Origin: Rhodanobacter sp. MP7CTX1
GTDB lineage: Bacteria > Pseudomonadota > Gammaproteobacteria > Xanthomonadales > Rhodanobacteraceae
Assembly (NCBI RefSeq): GCF_014205795.1
Contig: NZ_JACHCN010000005.1
Span: forward strand, 62,001 to 126,000
Reading direction: 5' to 3'
Length of the DNA: 64,000 nucleotides
This document shows positions 38,885 through 47,100 of the stretch, piece by piece; positions within the stretch are counted from its first letter, which is position 1; each line of letters begins with the position of its first letter. A program made the translations under genes and the position numbers. Below the pieces are notes generated by a model. The model searched no databases. It was not told the DNA's origin and saw only the letters and a list, made by a program, of their open reading frames with translations.

Positions 38885-39955
38885 TCAGCGCAGCGCTTCG
38901 CGCAGCAGCGGCGCGAGCTGCTCGGGTTCTTTCAGGAAGGCGTCGTGGCCATACGGTGACTCGACCACTTCCAGCGTGGCGGGGCCATGCAGGCGACGCT
39001 GCAGTTCGCACAGGTCGGCAAGCGGCACCAGCCGATCGGAGGGAAAGCCGATCAACGTGGCCGGCGTCGACACCTGCTCTGGCGTCACGTCGTGCAGGTC
39101 GATGGATTCGGACAAGGCGAGGAAGCGATCCGCATCGAAACGTTCGACGAAGCGACGGCCCGCGTGCTCAAGGTAGTCCTCCACCGGGAAATGAAAGCGG
39201 TCATCGCGCCACTCCGGGCCGCCAGCAAAACGCCGCGCGAATTCACCGCTGCCACGATAGGTGGTGATTGCCAGCTGACGCGCCAGTGCCAGCGCCTGAT
39301 CGACCTGACCGGTCGATTGCCCGAGCCGCACGATGCCGCGCTGCACGCTGCGCTGCGCGGTCGCCAATGGGTGGGCCCGGTGCGCTCCAGCCAGCAGCAA
39401 CAGGCGGCCCACCTGCCGCGGGTGGCGAACGGCAAACGCCAGCGCCACCATCGCGCCGTACGAGGAACCGATAAAGGCATGCACCTGCTGGATGTCCAAC
39501 GCATGCAACAGCGCGCTCAACGCATCGGCCTGATCTTCGCTGGATACCGCGCCGGCGCCCAGCTCTGCTGGCGTCAACCAGTCGATGGCCAGCACCCGCC
39601 AGCGATTCAGATCGATCGCGGCGCCGGCACCTACCACGGCCTGCCACCAACCTGGAGCGGCGTTGTCATCCAGCGCGGCCACATCGCGGTCGGCCGAAAT
39701 GCCACCCTGCACGATCAGCGTCGGTGCATCCGGCGCCCCGCACCACTGGTAGCGCACGTCGACCTCGCATGGGCCGCTGCCGTATTTCGGGTTGAGCAGC
39801 ACTCGCCGCGTACTCCGCTGGGCGGTCAGATCCGAGTGCGAGCGCAGCGCCGCTGTCTGTGTGGCGCGATCTGGCGGAAACGGGCTTGCTGCTGCAAGGG
39901 AGCCCGTTTCGGACGTGCTGATGCCGGCGGTGCTGATGTCAGATAGGCAGGTCAT
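38885..39955 (-). CDS. metX: Homoserine O-acyltransferase (MetX family, probably O-succinyltransferase)
   Basis: Activates homoserine for methionine synthesis. It is an alpha/beta-hydrolase of about 356 residues. The nucleophile elbow is FIGSSYGAMVALAFAVRHP, preceded by LIVQGGISADRDV, with a late Asp (IGFPSDRLVPLADL) and His (ESPYGHDAFLKEP) completing the triad. Xanthomonad members of this type use succinyl-CoA, hence the tentative acyl specificity. The start ATG 39955 has GGAGAG 8 nt upstream; an in-frame ATG at 39976 is possible. The gene follows a SAM-I riboswitch whose platform covers this Shine-Dalgarno. Confidence 0.9.
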   Translation of the reverse strand: MTCLSDISTAGISTSETGSLAAASPFPPDRATQTAALRSHSDLTAQRSTRRVLLNPKYGSGPCEVDVRYQWCGAPDAPTLIVQGGISADRDVAALDDNAAPGWWQAVVGAGAAIDLNRWRVLAIDWLTPAELGAGAVSSEDQADALSALLHALDIQQVHAFIGSSYGAMVALAFAVRHPRQVGRLLLLAGAHRAHPLATAQRSVQRGIVRLGQSTGQVDQALALARQLAITTYRGSGEFARRFAGGPEWRDDRFHFPVEDYLEHAGRRFVERFDADRFLALSESIDLHDVTPEQVSTPATLIGFPSDRLVPLADLCELQRRLHGPATLEVVESPYGHDAFLKEPEQLAPLLREALR

Positions 39956-39961
39956 GGGAGT

Positions 39962-39998
39962 CTCTCCGGTCGGCATCGCCCTGCGAAGCACCGGAAAG
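39962..39998 (-). promoter_or_regulatory. Shine-Dalgarno-sequestering hairpin of the metX riboswitch
   Basis: On the minus strand CTTTCCGGT (39990-39998) can pair with ACCGGAGAG (39962-39970), which contains the metX ribosome-binding site. CTTTCCGGT can alternatively pair with ACCGGAA (40052-40058) at the 3' edge of the aptamer, directly next to P1. The two pairings are mutually exclusive, the expected layout of a translational OFF switch. Confidence 0.65.
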
Positions 39999-40045
39999 GT
40001 CGCCATGCGCGATGTCGACAGCGGATTGCTGTGACACGGCTGACG

Positions 40046-40159
40046 CCCATCTTCCGGTTGGCGCCGCAAAGCGCCTCCGCAGGAATTAGCACCGTTGCGG
40101 AAACATTCCGCAGGTTGCCCCGGCTTCAAAGGGCCTGTCCCTCAGCCGGTCTCGATGAG
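40046..40159 (-). ncRNA. SAM-I (S-box) riboswitch aptamer upstream of metX
   Basis: Read 5' to 3' on the minus strand, the 114-nt segment has the S-box core in order. P1 is CTCATC / GATGGG (40154-40159 with 40046-40051). The P2 block contains GAGACCGGCTGAGGGA, then CAGGCCC...TGAAGCCGG and GGCAACC. P3 is TGCGGAA / TTCCGCA, followed by the invariant GGTGCTAATTCC and a P4 hairpin GGCGC / GCGCC. These match SAM-I (Rfam RF00162) consensus elements. It lies between a sigma-70-like promoter and metX, the first gene of metX-metB-hom. Confidence 0.92.
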
Positions 40160-40167
40160 TGAAGCGG

Positions 40168-40196
40168 ATATTGAATGCCTGACTGCATCTTGTCAA
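40168..40196 (-). promoter_or_regulatory. Promoter of the metX-metB-hom operon
   Basis: A perfect -35 TTGACA (40191-40196, minus strand) and a -10 CAATAT (40168-40173) are separated by 17 bp. The expected start near 40161 falls 1-2 nt before the first base of the riboswitch aptamer, which supports both calls. Confidence 0.65.
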
Positions 40197-40197
40197 T

Positions 40198-40221
40198 AGA
40201 CGTCTAAACATCTAAACGCTT
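40198..40221. promoter_or_regulatory. Met-box-like triple octamer in the metX/cysteine synthase gap
   Basis: Three consecutive 8-mers, AGACGTCT, AAACATCT and AAACGCTT. The first is identical to the E. coli MetJ consensus box, the others match it at 6 and 5 positions. They lie directly upstream of the metX -35 box and upstream of the divergent cysteine synthase gene. Whether this organism has MetJ is not known from the window; another regulator, or chance, is possible. Confidence 0.35.
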
Positions 40222-40335
40222 ATATGTTTATTGGCATATGCGATTTGCCATTTTCCAGGCTTGGTCGCATGCTTGATCCGGCCTGGCAGCAGGGGACCAG
40301 ACTTCCCGTCACAGCTCTCCATCGAGCACCTATCC

Positions 40336-41352
40336 ATGAGCATCCAACCCGACCTTTCCGCCACTATCGGCCACACACCACTGCTGCGGCTGCGACACGC
40401 TTCCGCATTGACCGGTTGTGAGGTATTGGCCAAGGCCGAGCTTCTGAATCCGGGTGGCTCGATCAAGGACCGAACCGCCCTCGGCCTGCTGCGCGATGCC
40501 GAGCAACGCGGCCTGATCCGTCCCGGCGGCACCATCGTGGAAGGCACGGCCGGCAACACCGGCATCGGGCTGGCGCTGCTCGGCGCCAGCCTCGGCTATC
40601 GCACCGTGATCTTCATGCCGGAAACGCAAAGCGGTGAAAAGATCGATGCGCTGCGCGTCACCGGTGCCGACGTGCGGCTGGTGCCTGCCGTACCTTATAA
40701 AGACCCGAATCACTATGCGCATCATGCGCGCGCCCATGCCGAGGCATTGAACGCCAGCGACGCTGGCAGTGCATGGTTCGCCAACCAGTTTGACAACACC
40801 GCAAACCGCGACTTCCATGAGGCCACCACTGGCATGGAAATCTGGGAGCAGACCGACGGCCAGGTCGACGGCTTCGTCTGCGCCGCCGGCACCGGCGGCA
40901 CGCTGGCCGGCGTGGGTCGCGCACTGAAGGCCCGCAAACCAGGCGTGCGCATCGCATTGGCCGACCCCACCGGCTCCGCACTGGCCAGCTACGTCAATAC
41001 CGGGGAACTGGTTGCCAGCGGCAACTCGATCAGCGAAGGCATCGGCTCGAGCCGGGTCACCGCGAATTTTGCCGGCGCACCGATCGACCTGGCCTGGTCG
41101 ATTTCCGATGAGGAGTCGGTGCCGCTGGCGCATCAGCTCCTGCATCAGGAGGGCTGGTGCGTGGGCGGCTCCAGCGGCGTCAACATTGCAGGGGCGATTC
41201 GCCTCGCACGCAACCTCGGCCCCGGTCACACCATTGTCACGGTGCTTGCCGACGCCGGCACGCGTTATCAGGCCAAGCTGTTCAATCCGGCGTTCCTGCG
41301 CGAAAAGGGTATCCCGGTGCCGTCCTGGCTCGCGCTGGCGTTTCCGGGGTGA
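40336..41352 (+). CDS. Cysteine synthase family PLP enzyme
   Basis: A fold-type II PLP enzyme, O-acetylserine sulfhydrylase/cystathionine beta-synthase family, 338 residues from ATG 40336 (MSIQPDLSATIGHTPLLRL). The PLP lysine is in NPGGSIKDRTALGLL, the substrate loop is EGTAGNTGIGLAL (an EGTAGNTG variant of the EPTSGNTG seen in CysK), the phosphate loop is CAAGTGGTLAGVG, and GGSSGVNIAGA is near residue 278. The variant loop places it in the longer CysK-like subgroup, so O-acetylserine specificity is likely but not certain. It is divergent from the metX operon, sharing the regulatory gap. Confidence 0.88.
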   Translation: MSIQPDLSATIGHTPLLRLRHASALTGCEVLAKAELLNPGGSIKDRTALGLLRDAEQRGLIRPGGTIVEGTAGNTGIGLALLGASLGYRTVIFMPETQSGEKIDALRVTGADVRLVPAVPYKDPNHYAHHARAHAEALNASDAGSAWFANQFDNTANRDFHEATTGMEIWEQTDGQVDGFVCAAGTGGTLAGVGRALKARKPGVRIALADPTGSALASYVNTGELVASGNSISEGIGSSRVTANFAGAPIDLAWSISDEESVPLAHQLLHQEGWCVGGSSGVNIAGAIRLARNLGPGHTIVTVLADAGTRYQAKLFNPAFLREKGIPVPSWLALAFPG

Positions 41353-41414
41353 GCCGCACCGAGCCGTCCCGATGCAGCCCTGTCTTCGTCCACTGCTCCT
41401 GCTAACGTAACCCC

Positions 41415-42140
41415 ATGAGCCCCCATCCCGACACGTCGCCCCTGCACTCCAAGCTACAGCGCGACGGCTTTGCCTTCGTAACTGCCGAGACCATGCGCCA
41501 ACTGCTCGGCGAGCCACAGAGTTTGAACGACTGGACGGCGTTCGCGGCCAGCTGGAACGATCTTGCACCAGACACCTACCTCGCGCTGCGCGGTCGTCAT
41601 CGACGCCGCCGCCACGCGACGTATTCGGTCGCAGCGAGCGGCGAGGTGCGCCGCGAATCACATCAGCCACATTTTCAGAGCCTGCAGCACAATGCCCTGC
41701 AGGGAGACATTCAGCGCTGGTTCCGACCGATCCGACCAGCGATCGCCGACGGCGCCAGCGTGCGCGTCATCATCGATTTCTGTCGGCAATTGTTCGGTGC
41801 CATGGCACCTTCGACGCAGCACTGGCATGTCGAGATGCACCAGTTCCGCATCGAGGCCCGCGTCGGTGAGCCTGGCGAACCGACGCCTGAAGGCGTACAC
41901 CGCGACGGCGTCGACTTCGTATTGGTATTGATGATCGACCGCGAGAATATCGAGAGCGGCACGACCACCATCCACGCACACGATGGCTGCCTGCTGGGCA
42001 GCTTCACACTTACTCGCGCACTCGATGCCGCCCTGGTCGACGACGCGCGCGTCTACCATGGGGTCACCGCGGTAACCCCCATCGATCCGCTGCAACCTGC
42101 TCATCGCGATGTGTTGGTTGTGACCTTTCGCGCCGCTTAG
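41415..42140 (+). CDS. 2OG-Fe(II) dioxygenase family protein (PF10014-like)
   Basis: A 241-residue cupin-fold dioxygenase. The metal-binding HxD is in EGVHRDGVDFVLVLMIDRENIESGTTTIH, the distal His is in VDDARVYHGVTAVTPI, and the 2-oxoglutarate-binding Arg is in AHRDVLVVTF near the C-terminus. This is the arrangement of the family that includes bacterial free amino-acid hydroxylases such as L-isoleucine dioxygenase. The position 62 bp after the cysteine synthase family gene, on the same strand, makes a sulfur or branched amino-acid substrate attractive, but this is inference. Confidence 0.82.
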   Translation: MSPHPDTSPLHSKLQRDGFAFVTAETMRQLLGEPQSLNDWTAFAASWNDLAPDTYLALRGRHRRRRHATYSVAASGEVRRESHQPHFQSLQHNALQGDIQRWFRPIRPAIADGASVRVIIDFCRQLFGAMAPSTQHWHVEMHQFRIEARVGEPGEPTPEGVHRDGVDFVLVLMIDRENIESGTTTIHAHDGCLLGSFTLTRALDAALVDDARVYHGVTAVTPIDPLQPAHRDVLVVTFRAA

Positions 42141-42317
42141 ATGTGAACGACGCAATGTCAGTAAATTCACATGCAGAAGGCTTGCAGCTTGCGAAGCTGT
42201 CCTCGTAGTAGCCGTGCCCTGCACGGTCTCGCCTCGGGAAAAGTGCGCGCGATTTTTTTGCGGCCCTTGACCTGCAGTTCCGCCAAGCATTTGGCATACG
42301 AGATAAGGACACACTTC

Positions 42318-42662
42318 ATGAAGACAAAACTGATTCTTGCTATGAGTACCGCGCTGTTGTTGTCCTCGGCAGCAGTCTTTGCACAGTCCTATCCGCCGAG
42401 CGGCGATGCCACCGTTCAGACGACCAAGACGACCACGACCGTGGAGCACGTCGACGGCGCTAATGCAGTCTGGTACAAGCAGGGTGGCGTGGTACCAACG
42501 GAATATCGCGACAATCGCTATGTGGTAACTCACTGGCAGACCGAGCACTTGAATGATCCGAGCACTGGCTCACACTGGGTCCGCGGCGACAATGGCGATT
42601 TCCTGCTGGTTGATGAAAACACTGGCGTGATCACCAAGATCATCCAGAACCCCCAACATTAA
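42318..42662 (+). CDS. RcnB family periplasmic protein
   Basis: A 114-residue secreted protein. The start ATG 42318 has AAGGA 8 nt upstream and opens a signal peptide MKTKLILAMSTALLLSSAAVFAQ. After a Thr-rich linker (TVQTTKTTTT), the RcnB core appears: VVPTEYRDNRYVVTHWQTEHLNDP and SHWVRGDNGDFLLVDENTGVITKII. The family is linked to nickel/cobalt homeostasis in E. coli, but many members are uncharacterised and no metal transporter is adjacent here. A clear terminator follows. Confidence 0.88.
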   Translation: MKTKLILAMSTALLLSSAAVFAQSYPPSGDATVQTTKTTTTVEHVDGANAVWYKQGGVVPTEYRDNRYVVTHWQTEHLNDPSTGSHWVRGDNGDFLLVDENTGVITKIIQNPQH

Positions 42663-42704
42663 GTTGGTCGGTTGGGAACACAGCTTCCCACCGTAGCAAC
42701 ACAA

Positions 42705-42736
42705 ACGGACTCATGGCCTCCATGGGTCCGTTTTTT
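42705..42736 (+). terminator. Rho-independent terminator after the RcnB-like gene
   Basis: A 12-bp stem (ACGGACTCATGG / CCATGGGTCCGT with one G-U pair), a 3-nt loop and a run of six T residues, 42 bp after the stop codon. Confidence 0.93.
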
Positions 42737-42865
42737 GTCGCCGCTTTGAATATCTCAACCTCCCCCTGCGCTCGGGATTTGCGATGAACCGAGCCGGCTG
42801 CGACACTGCCGGCACGCAGCTGCGGGCATCGAGCGGCACGGATCAACCAGCCAAGGGGAGCCGCC

Positions 42866-43222
42866 ATGTCAATCGCCGCAAACATCGTGATCGCCCTGAT
42901 CGCCCTGCTGCACCTTTGGTTCCTGGTGTTGGAAATGTTCCTGTGGACCAAACCGGCGGGTCGCCGTGCGTTCGGCCTCACCGCGGAGTTCGCCGAACAA
43001 TCGAAAGCACTGGCCGCCAACCAGGGCCTCTACAATGGCTTCCTCGCCGCCGGGCTGGTCTGGGGCCTGAGTCTCGGCAGTGTGGGCTTCAGTGTGAAGC
43101 TGTTCTTCCTTGGCTGTGTGCTGGTGGCCGGCATCTTCGGTGGGCTGACGGCGAGCCGGAAGATTCTCTGGATCCAGGCGCTGCCGGCAGCGATCGGACT
43201 GGTCCTGATGCTGCTGGCCTGA
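42866..43222 (+). CDS. DUF1304 family small membrane protein
   Basis: A 118-residue protein with four hydrophobic helices covering almost its full length. DUF1304 features include LLHLWFLVLEMFLWTKPAGRRAFGL near the N-terminus (a conserved E-x-x-x-W) and ANQGLYNGFLAAGLVWGL in the middle. The start ATG 42866 has AAGGGGAG upstream. Its function is unknown. Confidence 0.88.
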   Translation: MSIAANIVIALIALLHLWFLVLEMFLWTKPAGRRAFGLTAEFAEQSKALAANQGLYNGFLAAGLVWGLSLGSVGFSVKLFFLGCVLVAGIFGGLTASRKILWIQALPAAIGLVLMLLA

Positions 43223-43270
43223 TCATCGAGTCGCCCACTCGACGTGTCACTCACTGCTATCAAGACACTC

Positions 43271-43945
43271 ATGACAACGACACATCGCGAAACCGTCGGC
43301 CCCCGGTTTGACCCCACCTTGATGCAGCGTGCGCGCGAACTTGCATGGGCTGCATTGCACGGCATCCGCGAGCGCATGCATCCCGGCATCAGCGAAGACG
43401 AGGCCAAGGTCGAGGCGGCGGAGGTATTCCGCGAACTCGGCTTCGAGCGGCTGTGGCATCCGACCTACATCCGGATCGGGTCGAACACCACCAAGACCTA
43501 CCGGCAACGCTCCGATTCCGGCGTTCGACTGGGTGAGAACGACAGTTACTTCATCGACATCGGGCTGGTGTTCGACGGTCACGAAGGCGATGTCGGCGAT
43601 ACGTTCGTGGTCGGTCATGCACCGGAGCAGCAGGCCTGCGCCAATGCAGCCCGCGCACTGTTCCATGAGGTAGCCCAGGCCTGGCGCATGCAGGGGCTGA
43701 GCGGTCAGGCGTTGTATGCATTTGCCGACGAGCGAGCCAAGGCGATGGGCTGGCGGCTCAATCACGAGATCAAGGGACACCGGGTCTGCGACTTTCCGCA
43801 CTCGATCCACAAGGCCGGCGACCTCGGCGATCTGGAGGCCACGCCATCGGGCGGACTGTGGATTCTGGAAATCCAGATCGCCCATCCAACCGAACCGTTC
43901 GGGGCGTTCTACGAGGATCTGCTGACGGACGCGCCGGCACGCTGA
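43271..43945 (+). CDS. M24 family metallopeptidase (aminopeptidase P-like)
   Basis: A 224-residue pita-bread fold protein. The metal ligands are visible as Asp in SYFIDIGLVFDGHEGDVGDTF, His in RLNHEIKGHRVCDFPHS and Glu in LWILEIQIAHP. Only the catalytic domain is present; the N-terminal domain of classical aminopeptidase P/prolidase is missing. The ATG 43271 is preferred over a GTG at 43244. The substrate specificity cannot be read off; the short single-domain form is a known subgroup within M24. Confidence 0.82.
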   Translation: MTTTHRETVGPRFDPTLMQRARELAWAALHGIRERMHPGISEDEAKVEAAEVFRELGFERLWHPTYIRIGSNTTKTYRQRSDSGVRLGENDSYFIDIGLVFDGHEGDVGDTFVVGHAPEQQACANAARALFHEVAQAWRMQGLSGQALYAFADERAKAMGWRLNHEIKGHRVCDFPHSIHKAGDLGDLEATPSGGLWILEIQIAHPTEPFGAFYEDLLTDAPAR

Positions 43946-44139
43946 CCAGTCTCTGATGCGTGCGAGGGCGCTGATCGAAGTGTGTCGGCTCGATCACCCA
44001 CAACACGTGCGCAACCAAGCGCACTGCAACGCGCGAGCAACGTGGCAGTTGTGCAAGCTCGGCAATCACTCAAGGTGAACGACCCGCTGCGCTATGCTGC
44101 GGGTCCATCCAGGTTTGCTTGGAATCAAGGCAGCGCCGC

Positions 44140-47100
44140 ATGCCGTCACGAATAGATCCAGCGCCAACCACTGCCGCCATCGCCGGCAGGGACGGCTCGC
44201 AGGCGAAAGCCCGAAAGCGACCGTCAGCCAATGTCATGATCGTGGGCATCGGCGCCTCGGCCGGGGGGCTGGAAGCGTTCAAGGCATTCTTCACGCACAT
44301 GCCCGCCGATGGCGAGCTGGCCTTCGTACTGGTGCAGCACCTGGCGCCGGATCACCATAGCCTGCTGGCCGAGCTGGTCGGCCGCAGCACCGTCATGCCG
44401 GTGCTTGAAGCCACGCACGGCATGCGGGTCGAGCCACGGCATGTCTATGTGATTCCTCCGAATGCCACCTTGACCATCTCCGATGGCGTCCTGCAGGTGC
44501 ACAAGCCGGCACCGCCGCGGGAGCATCGCTGGCCGATCAATACGTTTTTCACTTCGCTGGCCGAGGATCAAGGTGACCGCGCCGTATGCGTGGTGCTCGC
44601 CGGCACCGGCAGTGACGGTGCGCAGGGACTGCGCGCGGTCAAGGATCACGGTGGACTGGCGCTGGCGCAATCGGGCTTTGACCACGAGGCAATGACCGGC
44701 ATGCCGGCGAGTGCCGTGGCCACCGGCCTGGTCGACGCCGTGCTGCCGGTGGTCGACATGCCTGCGCGACTGCTCGCCTATCAAAAGCAGATGCACGCCG
44801 CGCAACAGCAAAAGGGTTCCGATGGCCTGCGCGGTGATGTCGCTGCGCACCTGAAAACCATCTGCGAATTGCTGCATACGGAAATCGGTCACGACTTCAG
44901 CCAGTACAAGGAAAAGACCCTGCTGCGGCGTATCCAGCGCCGCATGCTGGTGGTACAGGCTGAGAACGTTACGGACTACATCGACCACCTGCGCCAGCAT
45001 CCGAACGAAGCCGAGCTATTGTTCCGCGAATTCCTGATTGGAGTGACGGAGTTCTTCCGCGACCCGGTTGCCTTTGAAACACTGCGAACCATCGCGATCC
45101 CCGCGTTGCTTGCCGACAAGACCAGCGCCGACGTGCTGCGGGTCTGGGTACCTGGCTGCGCCACCGGCGAAGAGGCTTACTCCATCGCGATCCTGTTGCG
45201 CGAGGCGATGGGTTCGCAGCGCGGCCTGAAGGTGAAGATCTTTGCTACCGATATCGACGATCAGGCCATCGGTGCGGCACGTGCCGGGCGCTTTCGCTCT
45301 CCGCTGATTGGCATTTCTCCCGAGCGCCTGGAGCGCTGGTTCAGCAAGGATCGCGACGACTACTGCGTGACCAAGCAGATCCGCGAGATGTGCATCTTCT
45401 CGCCTCACAGTGTGATCAAGGACCCGCCGTTTTCACGCATGGATCTGGTCTCCTGCCGCAATCTGCTGATCTATCTGAACAACGATCTGCAGGAACGCCT
45501 GGTGCAATCGTTCCACTACGCGTTGCGACCTCGCGGGTTCCTGCTGCTGGGTACGTCCGAGCGGTTGGCGAAGAATGCCCGCCTGTTTACCGAACTGGAC
45601 AAAAAACAGCGACTGTACGTTCGCCGCGACGACGTACACCCTCGCCCGCGAGGTTTTCTCGGTGCTCAACCTCGCCCGGCCAACAACACCGAACACGCGG
45701 AGCACAATGCGCCACGACACGTCGAGGATCTGATCGACCAGCACGCGCGTCAGGCCCTGGAGCAGTGGTCACCCGCGTACGCGGTGATCAATGCAAGCCA
45801 CGACGTGCTGCGTTTTGGCGGCGACACCGGACGCTATCTCGCGCCGTCATCGGGTACCGCCAGCCTCAACCTTTTCCAACTGCTCGACAAGCCATTGCGC
45901 GGCGCCGTACGTGCGGCGGTACTGCAGGCATTCGCCAGCGGCAAGCGGGTGATTCGCGAGGGACTGACCTTCCTGTTGAATGGGCATCAGCGGACGCTGC
46001 GCCTGATCGTGGAGCCGCTGCCCGAAGACGACGGCAGGGTCGAGATGTGCGTGGTGGCTTTCCACGAGCTTGAGCCTGCGCCGCACGCAACCGAGCCAGC
46101 ACCGGATGGCACCCCCGACAACGAGCTCGGGCGAATCCAGGCGCTTGAGGAAGAGTTGCGCGGGACCCGCGTACAGCTGCATACCGCCGTCGATCTGCAC
46201 GAAACGGCCAGCGAAGAACTGAAATCGGCGAACGAGGAATACCAGTCGGTCAACGAGGAGCTGCAGTCTGCCAATGAGGAGCTGGAGACTTCTACGGAAG
46301 AGATGCAGTCGATCAACGAGGAACTGCAGACGGTCAACGCGGAACTCGCCAGCAAGAACGAGGCATTGAACCGGGTCAATAGTGACATCCGCAACCTGCT
46401 GGACAGCACGCACATTGCGACTCTTTTCCTCGACCGGGACTTGCTCATTCGCAGCTACACGCCGGCCATGACCGACCTGTTTCACTTGCGTGATGGTGAC
46501 AAGGGTCGCCCGATCAACGAGATCTCGCCTCGCATCAACTACCCGGAGCTGAGAGAGGACGTGGCGCGGGTGCTGCGCGACCTGGCAGTTGCCGAACGCA
46601 CGCTGCGCGGTAAAGGCGACGCGCCGACGTACCTGCTGCGCATGCGACCCTACCTGACGATCAACAACCTCATCGACGGCGTCGTGCTGACCTTCGTCGA
46701 CATCACCGAGATCCAGCGGCTAAATAGTGAGCACGCCCGTCTGGCGGCCATCGTGAACTCCTCGCGGGACGCCATCTTTGGATTCTCGCTGGACGAGCGG
46801 ATCACCAGCTGGAATGCCAGCGCCGAGCGCATATTCGGCATGCCAGCGGCGGACGTAGTGGGCAAGCCGCTCAGCTTGCTGCTGCCGCCCAATCCGTCTG
46901 AAGATACGAAAAAGTTTTTCGTCAGCCACGAGCGCTCCCTGCGACTGGCCGAGTTCGAAATGACCTGGGTGCGACCCAACGGTGAATCAGTGCCGCTGTC
47001 CCTCAACTACTCACCGGTGTGGGACTTCGATGGCACACTGCTCGCCGGCAAGCTCATCGCGCGCGACATCACCGAACGCGTTCGCGCCGCACGACACACC

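Noticed and set aside
40190-40226. TTGTCA...TATATG as a promoter for the cysteine synthase family gene
   Set aside because: The spacer is about 25 bp, too long for a sigma-70 promoter.
42210-42255. CCGTGC/GCACGG hairpin with a later T-run after the dioxygenase gene as a terminator
   Set aside because: The T-run is separated from the stem by more than 20 nt, so it does not have intrinsic terminator geometry.
44119-44139. TTG start for the CheB-CheR fusion
   Set aside because: ATG 44140 has an AAGG ribosome-binding stretch at suitable distance and the extra seven residues show no conservation signal.
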